Source: Prevotella sp. UBA2456
GTDB taxonomy: Bacteria; Bacteroidota; Bacteroidia; Bacteroidales; Bacteroidaceae
Direction of reading: 5' to 3'
Length of the DNA: 50,113 bases
Assembly: GCA_002342415.1 (NCBI GenBank)
Contig: DDPY01000038.1
Span: 297-50,409 of the forward strand
The position numbers and the translations under genes are program-made. Shown piece by piece: positions 42,432 to 50,094 of the stretch. The notes below the pieces were generated by a model. The model was not told the origin of the DNA. It worked only from the letters and a program-made list of their open reading frames with translations, and ran no database searches. Within the stretch, counting starts at the first letter, position 1, and each line of letters begins with the position of its first letter.

Positions 42432-43847
42432 ATGACCCACTCAAGAAGATTCTCCACCGTAGCCCATGTAGGCCCTGTTGCCATCGGTGGTTCCAACCCC
42501 ATCCGCATCCAGTCGATGGCCACCACCGACACCAACGATACAGAGGGCTGCGTAGCCCAGGCCAAACGCATCATCGATGCAGGAGGCGAACTGGTGCGCT
42601 TCACCACCCAGGGCACCCGCGAGGCAGAGAATATGAAGAATATCTCCGCCCGACTAAAAGCCGACGGCTATCATACCCCACTCGTAGCCGATGTACACTT
42701 CACGGCTCACGTAGCCGATGTGGCAGCACAATACTGCGAGAAGGTACGCATCAATCCCGGCAACTATGTTGACCCGGGGCGCACTTTCAAGCATCTGGAA
42801 TATACCGATGAGGAGTATGCTGCCGAACTGCAGAAGATAGAGGCCAAGCTCGTTCCGTTCATCCATATCTGCAAGGAGCACCACACCGCTGTACGCATCG
42901 GTGTGAACCACGGTTCACTCTCCGACCGCATCATGTCGCGCTATGGCGACACCCCTGCTGGCATTGTAGAGAGCTGTATAGAGTTCCTGCGCATCTTCCG
43001 TCGCGAACAGTTCAACGATGTCGTCATCAGCATCAAGGCCTCCAACACGGTGGTGATGGTACAGTCGGTGCGACTGCTGGTCAAGACGATGGACAGCGAG
43101 GATATGCACTATCCGCTCCATCTTGGAGTCACCGAGGCTGGCGAAGGCGAAGACGGTCGCATCAAGTCGGCCGTAGGCATCGGAGCATTGCTTACCGAGG
43201 GTATTGGTGACACTATCCGCGTCTCGCTCTCCGAGGAGCCCGAGTGCGAGATTCCTGTAGCCCGCAAACTGGTAGACCTGATTCCGGAGTGCACACGCCT
43301 CCGCCACGAGGCTGAAGCCAGCATCACAGACGACACTATCACGCTCTGCCTCGATGCTCCTGATATGGAGACCCTCCAGCTGAAGGCTTCGATGGCTGTC
43401 GGGGCCCTGCTCATAGACCGCAAAGCTACCAAACTCGTTATCCAGATTCCTCCCTCCTCGCCGCTGAACACATCTCCTTCCTCCCTCCTCCCTCCACCCT
43501 CCACCACTCTCACCACTCTTGCAGATGCCATCCTACAGGCAGCCCGCATCAAATTCACCAAGACCGAGTATATCTCGTGTCCAGGTTGTGGGCGCACGCT
43601 CTACAACCTGCAAGAGACCATTGCCCGCATCAAGGCAGCCACCAAGGACCTTGTGGGCTTGAAGATAGGTATTATGGGCTGCATTGTCAACGGCCCCGGC
43701 GAGATGGCCGATGCCGACTATGGCTACGTGGGAGCAGGCAGAGGCAAGATTTCGCTTTACAAGCAGAAGGTATGTGTCGAGAAGAATATCCCCGAAGCGG
43801 AAGCAGTCGACAAACTGCTGGAGCTCATCCATAAAGACAGAGGTTAG
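42432..43847 (+). CDS. ispG: (E)-4-hydroxy-3-methylbut-2-enyl-diphosphate synthase, with shortened central region
   Basis: IspG (GcpE) is a [4Fe-4S] enzyme of the MEP pathway. The 471-residue protein has the TIM barrel at the N terminus (IQSMATTDTNDTEGC, VADVHFTAHVAD, KVRINPGNYVD, RIGVNHGSLSDR) and the cluster domain at the C terminus (ISCPGCGRTLYNLQE, IMGCIVNGPGEMADADYGY). Plant-type and many Bacteroidota IspG proteins carry a long insert domain between the two and reach about 600 residues. Here that part is about 95 residues and ends in a Pro/Ser/Thr-rich linker (about 339-363) encoded by simple repeats. All cluster cysteines are present. Last gene before a strong terminator. Confidence 0.93.
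   Translation: MTHSRRFSTVAHVGPVAIGGSNPIRIQSMATTDTNDTEGCVAQAKRIIDAGGELVRFTTQGTREAENMKNISARLKADGYHTPLVADVHFTAHVADVAAQYCEKVRINPGNYVDPGRTFKHLEYTDEEYAAELQKIEAKLVPFIHICKEHHTAVRIGVNHGSLSDRIMSRYGDTPAGIVESCIEFLRIFRREQFNDVVISIKASNTVVMVQSVRLLVKTMDSEDMHYPLHLGVTEAGEGEDGRIKSAVGIGALLTEGIGDTIRVSLSEEPECEIPVARKLVDLIPECTRLRHEAEASITDDTITLCLDAPDMETLQLKASMAVGALLIDRKATKLVIQIPPSSPLNTSPSSLLPPPSTTLTTLADAILQAARIKFTKTEYISCPGCGRTLYNLQETIARIKAATKDLVGLKIGIMGCIVNGPGEMADADYGYVGAGRGKISLYKQKVCVEKNIPEAEAVDKLLELIHKDRG
43448..43520. repeat. in-gene CCTCC/CCACTCT simple repeat inside ispG
   Basis: TCCCTCC and CCACCACTC words follow each other and encode a Pro/Ser/Thr-rich linker between two enzyme domains. Related CCCAC words lie just before the gene (42403-42431). 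Confidence 0.75.
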
Positions 43848-43871
43848 CGACAATCAGCTAACCTCTTTTTA
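43840..43871 (+). terminator. intrinsic terminator of the rpoN-purE-ispG operon
   Basis: AGAGGTTAGC (43840-43849) pairs with GCTAACCTCT (43858-43867), followed by a T-run. The stem includes the ispG stop codon. Confidence 0.9.
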
Positions 43872-43961
43872 TTTCTCAAAGTCCCACGATTTCCACTCAC
43901 CTTACCCCCAGGTCAAAACCTGTCAACTGTCATTGCGAAGCCACACTCGCAAAGCGAGATC

Positions 43962-43988
43962 TCTCAACTCTCAACTCTCAACTCTCAC
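43962..43988. repeat. 7-bp tandem repeat TCTCAAC x3.5
   Basis: Three copies and a partial one run into the last bases of the GNAT-like gene. A CTCGC-AAA-GCGAG hairpin (43946-43958) precedes them. The inverse word GTTGAGA occurs at 50104-50110. Confidence 0.85.
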
Positions 43989-45133
43989 AACATCTTCCGA
44001 TAACAGCGGTGCTTGCGGTGTATGCGAGCCTCCAGATACTGCCACTGCGAGCGCACACCTTCGTTCGACTCCATCTGGGGCATGGCTTCAGCATACTCGA
44101 AGCCGTAGCGTTGGAACCATTGTATCAGGTCGTCGAAGATGAGCGAGTTGGCACCTTTGGCCCTGTATTCTGGCAGCACACCGATGAGCAGCAGGTCTAC
44201 CACCTTGGTCTTATGCCATTTCAGCGTGCGCAACAGATGCCACCATCCGAAAGGTAACATCCGTCCGTCGCGTGTCTTGCGGAGTGCCGAGGTGAACGAA
44301 GGGAAGGTAATGCCAAAGCCCACCATCTGGTGGCTCGGAGTATTCCTGTCCTCGATGGCTGTCACTAAGTTCAGGTCGGCTATCTTGATATACCCGTCTA
44401 CCAACTGGTCTATCTGGCGGTCAGAAAGCTGTGAGTAGCCATAGAGGTCCTTATATGTAGCATTGATGATATTGAATATCTCGCGCCCCTTGTTCCCCTC
44501 CAACAGCTCCTTGCGGGTGAACTTCCTAACCTGCAGGTTGTAGCGCTTGCTCACCATCTGGGCAATCTTATGGAACTTGTCGGGCACCACATCAGGCACC
44601 TTCACCTTATATTCCATATAGTCATTATCCTTCTCGTATCCGCCCAATGCCTCGATGTGCTGCTGATAGTAAGCGTAGTTGTAGTTGATATACATCGTGG
44701 CATCCTCGTCGAAGCCCTCGATGAGCAAGCCTTCGCGGTCCATATCGGTGAAACCCAGCGGACCTGCCACCTCCGTCATTCCGCGCTCGCGGCCCCACTG
44801 TTCTACCGTCTCCAACAGCGCCTTCGACACCGCACTGTCATCCACGAAGTCGAGCCAGCCGAAGCGCACCTGCTTGCGCTGCCAGCGCTCGTTAGCACGA
44901 TGGTTGATGATGGCAGCCACGCGCCCTGCAGCCTTCCCGTCCCGATAGGCCATGAAATATTCCGCCTCACAGCATTCGAAGGCAGCATTGCGATCACTGC
45001 GCAGCGTGTTCATCTCCTCCGAGAAGAGGAACGGCACCGCATAGCGACAGTCGCGATACATCTCATAGTGGAACTGCACAAACTCTTTGAGTCCGCGCAA
45101 ACCCTCCATCTTTCTGACCTCAATTGCATTCAT
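43985..45133 (-). CDS. GNAT-superfamily-like acyltransferase, about 380 residues
   Basis: This 382-residue protein resembles a conserved Bacteroidota family with two N-acetyltransferase-like halves. The first half has EAEYFMAYRDGKAAGRVAAIINHRAN and FGWLDFVDD; the second has MVGFGITFPSF and VDLLLIGVLPEYRAKGANSLIFDDLI, which fits the acetyl-CoA-binding motif of GNATs. Substrate unknown. The -7 box ends only 4 nt before the first ATG, so the mRNA is leaderless if this start is used. The alternative start Met9 (45109) would give a normal leader. Confidence 0.75.
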   Translation of the reverse strand: MNAIEVRKMEGLRGLKEFVQFHYEMYRDCRYAVPFLFSEEMNTLRSDRNAAFECCEAEYFMAYRDGKAAGRVAAIINHRANERWQRKQVRFGWLDFVDDSAVSKALLETVEQWGRERGMTEVAGPLGFTDMDREGLLIEGFDEDATMYINYNYAYYQQHIEALGGYEKDNDYMEYKVKVPDVVPDKFHKIAQMVSKRYNLQVRKFTRKELLEGNKGREIFNIINATYKDLYGYSQLSDRQIDQLVDGYIKIADLNLVTAIEDRNTPSHQMVGFGITFPSFTSALRKTRDGRMLPFGWWHLLRTLKWHKTKVVDLLLIGVLPEYRAKGANSLIFDDLIQWFQRYGFEYAEAMPQMESNEGVRSQWQYLEARIHRKHRCYRKML

Positions 45134-45137
45134 GCTG

Positions 45138-45169
45138 CAAAAGTAAACAATAAATCCAAATCCGCCAAA
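45138..45169 (-). promoter_or_regulatory. promoter directly at the GNAT-like gene start
   Basis: On the minus strand TACTTTTG at 45145-45138 and TTTG at 45169-45166 with a 20-bp spacer, a full consensus match. The ATG begins 4 nt downstream of the box. Confidence 0.8.
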
Positions 45170-45179
45170 TCTTTAGGCG

Positions 45180-45214
45180 AAAAAAAAGGTGGCAGCCCTT
45201 TCGGGTGCCACCTT
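45180..45214 (-). terminator. terminator of the inverted gene remnant
   Basis: AAGGTGGCA-CCC-GAAA-GGG-C-TGCCACCTT on the minus strand, followed by eight T. It is the mirror copy of the terminator at 48983-49018. Confidence 0.85.
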
Positions 45215-45380
45215 TATTCTATATGAGAGGGGTTATTTACCTAATGATAACCTTGAGCTTTCAGCTCGAGCTCGTTCACGCTCGATAAAGCATGAGCAAG
45301 CTCTGCTTTATTCTCACTTAATCACGACCTTCTTGCCGTTGTGGATGTAGAGGCCCTTCGTGGGCTGAGCTACACGCTGG
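45186..45380 (-). repeat. outer inverted repeat, left arm (mate at 48818-49011)
   Basis: These 195 bp are, in reverse orientation, about 97% identical by eye to 48818-49011. They cover the coding end for QRVAQPTKGLYIHNGKK, the stop codon, a 3' UTR with a GAGCTC-rich hairpin, and the terminator. Confidence 0.95.
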
Positions 45381-45521
45381 CTTTAACAAAATTGTCACCC
45401 TTTGCGCAATTAGCGATAATACTATTCTTTACCTCAAATGCATGATATGACTTACTATTCTCACGATAGTATCCAACATAATTATTGTTGTTGCTAATGT
45501 TGTAAAATGAATCTTTTTCAT
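45313..45521 (-). pseudogene. decayed, truncated paralogue of the 885-residue secreted protein
   Basis: The remnant starts ATGAAAAAGATTC (45521-45509), like the intact gene, and ends with the same 21-residue sorting tail and stop. Only about 130 bp lie between. In another frame these read YHAFEVKNSIIANCAKGDNF, which matches LAYDVQNNIFVDCGKSGQV of the intact protein at the family level. The parts are in different frames and total 209 nt, so no complete product is possible. The promoter at the matching position is damaged (TAGATTGC instead of TAAATTTG). Confidence 0.8.
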
Positions 45522-45607
45522 ACTTTTGTTTTTTTGAGTTAATAATATATTTGAATTGAATTGTTATTTTTGCATGCTCCATCACGCATCATGCACCTTC
45601 TCTGCCG
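45509..45607 (-). repeat. inner inverted repeat, left arm (mate at 46141-46239)
   Basis: About 99 bp covering the 5' leader and first 13 coding bases, inverted and about 95% identical by eye to 46141-46239. Both contain TGCATGATGCGTGATGGAG and AATAACAATTCAATTCAAAT. Confidence 0.93.
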
Positions 45608-46085
45608 AGGAGATAGCGGCATTGTAGCAGTTGCAATCTAAACGAAAACTTTTTCATATCTGGATAGAAGCACAGATTATGGGGTCTTCAAAACCCCTTT
45701 AGCCTGCTTTCAGGCTGCTTTCAGGCTGCTTCTACCCTGCTTACTGCCTTACTCATGAAGCAGGCAGTAAGCAGCCTGAAAGCAGGCTAAAGCGAGACTA
45801 AACGCTTCTTAAAGCGAAAGAAAAACCGAAGTGAAGGTTCTGTGCCCTTCCCACTGTTAATGTTTCTGGCAGGACCACTCACCTCTAAAAAACGGGAGCA
45901 AGCGGAGCTTGCGAAACATGAATAGGTTACATGTTTTCACAATGACATGATGACAGCAATGCCCTTTTATTACTTCGCCCCCTAAGTTTATTCATATTTT
46001 CAGCCCACAAACGGCATGGTACGTGTTAAAATACGTATACATACCTATTAATATAAAGAGATGTCGTAAAAATTAAGTGAAAAAT
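45608..46085. other. gene-free stretch between the inner inverted repeats
   Basis: No ORF of note. It holds the long hairpin at 45698-45791, several small inverted repeats (for example AAGCGGAGCTTGCG near 45903), and an A/T-rich part before the promoter at 46086-46117. Confidence 0.7.
45698..45791. repeat. long inverted repeat built from CTGCTT words
   Basis: A perfect 23-bp arm (45698-45720) pairs with 45769-45791. Inside, CTGCTTACTGCC (45737-45748) pairs with GGCAGTAAGCAG (45763-45774). The two pairings share bases 45769-45774 and exclude each other. The left side is a tandem of CTGCTTTCAGG, CTGCTTTCAGG, CTGCTTCTACC and CTGCTTACTGC. Confidence 0.92.
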
Positions 46086-46117
46086 TTGGTGGTTTCAGAT
46101 AAAATTTCTAAATTTGC
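46086..46117 (+). promoter_or_regulatory. promoter of the 885-residue secreted protein
   Basis: TTTG at 46086-46089 and TAAATTTG at 46110-46117 with a 20-bp spacer. The transcript would have a leader of about 100 nt, lying mostly in the inner inverted repeat. Confidence 0.82.
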
Positions 46118-46140
46118 AGCCGAAATGTATCCCATCTCTT

Positions 46141-46239
46141 CCGCAGAGAGGGTGCATGATGCGTGATGGAGCATGCAAAAATAACAATTCAATTCAAATA
46201 AATTATTAACTCAAAAAAACAAAAGTATGAAAAAGATTC
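46141..46239 (+). repeat. inner inverted repeat, right arm (mate at 45509-45607)
   Basis: Leader and first codons of the intact gene, inverted match to the left arm. Confidence 0.93.
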
Positions 46240-48884
46240 TATCTTTATTCTCTCTGCTGTTGCTCTTCGTAGTAGGGGCAAGTGCCGAAAAGGTTACTTA
46301 TGCTCTTGCAGTTGACGAGACTCACAAAGCAGGTGAGAGCGTTGATGTCAAGAATGGCGAGGACGTAGTAGCCACTCTGACATTCGGTTTCGCTGGCGAG
46401 GCTGATTTTAATAAAGCCGTCAAGGATGCCAGTGTTGAAGGCTTTGAAGCCTACACTTCAGGTAATGGTGTTAATGGCGCAGAGAGTGCAGGCACAAACT
46501 ACATCATCGTTCCGAAGTACGATGGTAAAGTTTCTGCTGCTGTTGTTCTTAACGCTAATAAGTCTTTCTTTGTCACTGAGGACGGCACCGCTCTTGAGGC
46601 TTACAACGGTATCAAGAAAGATGCCAAGTACTACGGCACTATCGAGTTCGATGTCAAGGCTGGCAAAACCTACAAAGTATATTGCACAGGTTCTAAGCTT
46701 GGATTCTATGGATTTACTTATGAGTTTGAGGCAGCAGCACAGCCTATTAAGTTTGATGTTACTTATGCTCTTGCAGTAGACGAGACGCACAAAGCAGGAG
46801 AAAGCGTTGATGTAATGAATGGCGAGGACGTAGTAGCCACTCTGACATTCGGTTTCGCAGGCGAGGCAGACTTTAACAAAGCTGCCAAGGATGGTAGTGT
46901 TGAGGGCTTCGAAGCCTACACGTCAGGTAATGGTGTTAATGGTTCTGAGAAGGCTGGATCTAACTACATCATCGTTCCGAAGTACGATGGTAAAGTTTCT
47001 GCTGCTGTTGTTCTTAACGCTAATAAGGCTTTCTTCGTAACTGAGGACGGCACCGCTCTTGAGGCTTACAACGGTATCAAGAAAGATGCCAAGTACTACG
47101 GCACTATCGAGTTCGATGTCAAGGCTGGCAAAACCTACAAGGTATATTGCACAGGCTCAAAACTCGGATTCTATGGATTTACCTACTCAGTAGACATAGC
47201 TGGTGAAGAAGACCCCGACGAGAACCTGACTTTTGCAGCTTATACTTCTCTCGACTTCAACAGTGCTGTGAACGGTGCCGTTTCTCGCGGTGGCCGCCAC
47301 AAGGGTGACCTGACCACTGAGAATGCTGCCAAGGAAGGCATCGCTCTGCCATTTGTTATCAATGCTGCTGATGCTACGCTGACCATTGCTCCTAACGAGG
47401 ATGCTACCAACTATCCCGAGGGAAGCGAGCCTTGCAGCAAGTTCATCGAGACCGTAGCTGGACCGCAGCTGTTAATCAGCGGTGGATATAGCGGTGCTAC
47501 CCTGACACTGGATAAGACTACTACCGACTTCAACGAGATTAAGTTGAACCTGACCAACTGGAGCAAGAAGATGACAGCCAAGGCAACCAACGCTGGTGCA
47601 GACGTTGAAGGTATCTTCGACCCCGCTACTGGTGTTTGGAAGTCAAAGAATGCCGGCGAGACTGCCGATAAGATTGTCTTCACCGTGCAGGCCGATACCA
47701 CATGGGTTTGCGAGAGCAAGTTTAAGCCCAAAGATCCCAAAAAGCCCGATGGAGATCAGGTTTACGATGGCTATAAACTTATCGAGGTTGTAAACCACGA
47801 CATGGGTATCGTGAAGATTAACAGCATCGAGATCAACCCTGTATACGATGTAATTGTTGATGCTGCTGATGGCACTGAGCTGAGTGCTGCTGTTGCAGCA
47901 GCGACCGCTGCTATCAAGAATCCCAAGAGCCTGATTATCAACCTCGCCGCAGGTGGTAACTACACTGTAACAAATTCTATCACTACTGCTGTTCCGACCA
48001 CTATCAACGGTAACGGTGCAACGATTGATGCAAGCGAGAATAGTAACAACTTCCTCCAGATGGCTACCATTTCTGCTCCCACAGAGTGGGTTGCTGCTGA
48101 CATCACCATCAAGGACGTCACCATCAAGGGTCTGCAGAAGGCTCTGTTCTACAGCAACAGCAAGAACTATATTGCTGAGAACTTCATCATCGACAACTGC
48201 GTGGTTGAGCAGGCAGCCGATGCTATCACCATCGACTACACAAAGGGTAGCACAGCCAACATTACTGTGACCAACTCTACCTTCTATGCTCCTACGAAGA
48301 CCACTAAGTCATTCTACAGCTCACAATCTGCTCAGAAGTACACAGAGTACGACGCTTCAGGCGTGCAGACCTTCAAGTTCCACAACAACACCATGTACAA
48401 TCTGGCTCCTACCAAGAACTTCTTCACTCACCGTCAGAACAGCCAGAAGTGGCTGGCATACGATGTACAGAACAACATCTTCGTGGACTGTGGTAAGAGC
48501 GGTCAGGTCATCAAGGGCTTCAATGGTGGTGGAAGCAGTGCTAACCCCATTTGGACTGTCAAGGGCAATGTATTCAACTACGGCGGTGCTGACACCAGTG
48601 CGAGTGAGTCTACTGGTGATGCCGACGAGCCTGTCGAGGAGAGCATCGCTGGCGTAGTGACCTTCGCTGATGCTGAAAACGGCGACTTCACCCAGACGCT
48701 CACCACCACTGCTGGTGATCCTCGCTGGATTGGCGGTGGCTCTGGTGCCATTACTGGCATTGAGGCTGTGAAGGAGGCTAAGACTGCCGAGGACGGTGCC
48801 TGGTACACCATTCAGGGCCAGCGTGTAGCTCAGCCCACGAAGGGTCTCTACATCCACAACGGCAAGAAGGTCGTGATTAAGTGA
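46227..48884 (+). CDS. large secreted beta-helix-like protein with duplicated N-terminal domain and T9SS-like tail
   Basis: This 885-residue protein has a signal peptide (MKKILSLFSLLLLFVVGASA). Residues 23-165 and 178-320 are two near-identical copies of a domain beginning VTYALAVDETHKAGESVDV. The region about 540-830 has parallel-beta-helix-like strands (ITIKDVTIKGLQKALFYSNS, NITVTNSTFYAPT, YDVQNNIFVDCGKSGQVIKG), as in DUF4957/DUF5123-type pectate-lyase-like proteins. The tail WYTIQGQRVAQPTKGLYI looks like a T9SS type A sorting signal. Codons favour T-ending forms (GCT, GTT) more than neighbours, which may indicate high expression. A glycan-binding or lyase role is possible; no catalytic residues could be assigned. 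Confidence 0.85.
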   Translation: MKKILSLFSLLLLFVVGASAEKVTYALAVDETHKAGESVDVKNGEDVVATLTFGFAGEADFNKAVKDASVEGFEAYTSGNGVNGAESAGTNYIIVPKYDGKVSAAVVLNANKSFFVTEDGTALEAYNGIKKDAKYYGTIEFDVKAGKTYKVYCTGSKLGFYGFTYEFEAAAQPIKFDVTYALAVDETHKAGESVDVMNGEDVVATLTFGFAGEADFNKAAKDGSVEGFEAYTSGNGVNGSEKAGSNYIIVPKYDGKVSAAVVLNANKAFFVTEDGTALEAYNGIKKDAKYYGTIEFDVKAGKTYKVYCTGSKLGFYGFTYSVDIAGEEDPDENLTFAAYTSLDFNSAVNGAVSRGGRHKGDLTTENAAKEGIALPFVINAADATLTIAPNEDATNYPEGSEPCSKFIETVAGPQLLISGGYSGATLTLDKTTTDFNEIKLNLTNWSKKMTAKATNAGADVEGIFDPATGVWKSKNAGETADKIVFTVQADTTWVCESKFKPKDPKKPDGDQVYDGYKLIEVVNHDMGIVKINSIEINPVYDVIVDAADGTELSAAVAAATAAIKNPKSLIINLAAGGNYTVTNSITTAVPTTINGNGATIDASENSNNFLQMATISAPTEWVAADITIKDVTIKGLQKALFYSNSKNYIAENFIIDNCVVEQAADAITIDYTKGSTANITVTNSTFYAPTKTTKSFYSSQSAQKYTEYDASGVQTFKFHNNTMYNLAPTKNFFTHRQNSQKWLAYDVQNNIFVDCGKSGQVIKGFNGGGSSANPIWTVKGNVFNYGGADTSASESTGDADEPVEESIAGVVTFADAENGDFTQTLTTTAGDPRWIGGGSGAITGIEAVKEAKTAEDGAWYTIQGQRVAQPTKGLYIHNGKKVVIK
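46293..47186 (+). repeat. direct duplication of a 143-residue domain (period 465 bp)
   Basis: 46293-46721 and 46758-47186 are almost identical at DNA level (long exact runs such as the segment coding for NYIIVPKYDGKVSAAVVLNAN). They are separated by a 36-bp linker. Confidence 0.95.
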
Positions 48885-49011
48885 GAATAAAGCTGAGCTC
48901 GCTCATGCTTTATCGAGCGTGAACGAGCTCGAGCTGAAAGCTCAAGGTTATCATTAAGTAAATAACCCCTCTCATATAGAATAAGGTGGCACCCGAAAGG
49001 GCTGCCACCTT
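48818..49011 (+). repeat. outer inverted repeat, right arm (mate at 45186-45380)
   Basis: Sorting tail, stop, 3' UTR and terminator of the intact gene, inverted match to the left arm. Confidence 0.95.
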
Positions 49012-49018
49012 AATTTTT
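48983..49018 (+). terminator. terminator of the 885-residue protein gene
   Basis: AAGGTGGCA-CCC-GAAA-GGG-C-TGCCACCTT followed by AATTTTTT. Confidence 0.9.
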
Positions 49019-49027
49019 TCGAAAAGA

Positions 49028-49059
49028 TTTGGAGATTGCGGGCTAATTCGTTACCTTTG
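49028..49059 (+). promoter_or_regulatory. promoter of the epimerase-family gene
   Basis: TTTG at 49028-49031 and TACCTTTG at 49052-49059 with a 20-bp spacer. The ATG is only 8 nt after the box. Confidence 0.82.
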
Positions 49060-49067
49060 CAGCCGCA

Positions 49068-50093
49068 ATGAAAGAAAAGATTCTCATCACTGGAGCCAGT
49101 GGGTTTATAGGCTCATTTATCGTGGAGGAAGCCCTCAAGAGGGACTTCGAGGTATGGGCTGCTGTCAGGAGGAGCAGTTCGAGGCAGTTTCTACAGGACG
49201 GTCGCATCCACCTGATAGAATTGGATCTGAACTCGAAAGAACGGCTGACGGAGCAGATGAAGGACTGCCGGTTCGACTATGTGGTTCATGCTGCCGGAGT
49301 GACGAAATGTCTGAACAAGGCGGACTTCCACCGCATCAATACCGAAGGCACCCAGCACCTGGTCGAGGCCCTCATGGCATTGAGAATGCCCTTGAAGCGC
49401 TTTGTCTACCTGAGTTCGCTGAGCATCATGGGAGCCATCCGCGAACAACAGCCCTACGAGGAGATTCGCGAGAACGACACCCCCTGCCCCAACACAGCCT
49501 ATGGCAAAAGCAAGCTGGAGGCGGAGCAATGGCTCGAACAACTGAATGAGGAATTAAAACTGAAGCACGAAGAACCATTCCCATATATCATCCTGCGCCC
49601 TACGGGTGTCTATGGTCCCAGAGAGCGCGACTACTTCATGATGGCCAAGAGCATCAAGGCACATACCGACTTTGCGGTGGGATACCGTCAGCAGGACATC
49701 ACCTTCGTCTACGTGGAGGATGTGGTGCAGGCAGTGTTCCAGGCTATTGAGAAAGGGCTGACGGGAAGGAAGTATTTCCTGTCGGACGGTGAGGTCTACC
49801 AGTCGAGCACCTTCAGCAACCTGATACACCAAGAGTTAGGCTCGCCGTGGTGGATTCGCATCACGGCTCCACTGTGGCTGTTGCGCATCATCACCTTCTG
49901 TGGTGAGTATATCGGGCATCTGACGGGTAAGGTGACCGCCCTGAACAACGACAAATACAACATCATGCGGCAACGCAACTGGCGTTGCGACATCGAGCCT
50001 GCCCGCCGCGAGCTGGGCTATGAGCCGAAAGTGAAGCTGGCGGAAGGCGTGAGAAGGAGTATTGCATGGTACAAGGAGAACGGGTGGCTTTAG
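49068..50093 (+). CDS. NAD(P)-dependent epimerase/dehydratase family protein (extended SDR)
   Basis: This 341-residue extended short-chain dehydrogenase has the NAD(P)-binding loop ITGASGFIGSFIVEEA (about 6-21), VVHAAGVTKC, the Ser of YLSSLSIMG and the catalytic YGKSK (Tyr near 146), then LRPTGVYGPRERDY and a substrate domain with ITFVYVEDVVQAV. Family members act on nucleotide sugars, sterols or flavonoid-like substrates; the substrate is not clear. The C-terminal hydrophobic patch WWIRITAPLWLLRIITFCGEYIG may touch the membrane. Confidence 0.88.
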   Translation: MKEKILITGASGFIGSFIVEEALKRDFEVWAAVRRSSSRQFLQDGRIHLIELDLNSKERLTEQMKDCRFDYVVHAAGVTKCLNKADFHRINTEGTQHLVEALMALRMPLKRFVYLSSLSIMGAIREQQPYEEIRENDTPCPNTAYGKSKLEAEQWLEQLNEELKLKHEEPFPYIILRPTGVYGPRERDYFMMAKSIKAHTDFAVGYRQQDITFVYVEDVVQAVFQAIEKGLTGRKYFLSDGEVYQSSTFSNLIHQELGSPWWIRITAPLWLLRIITFCGEYIGHLTGKVTALNNDKYNIMRQRNWRCDIEPARRELGYEPKVKLAEGVRRSIAWYKENGWL

Positions 50094-50094
50094 G

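Noticed and set aside
45370..45585. 71-codon ORF as an independent small gene
   Set aside because: Its start lies in the leader copy and its frame is shifted relative to both conserved ends. It is best read as part of the gene remnant.
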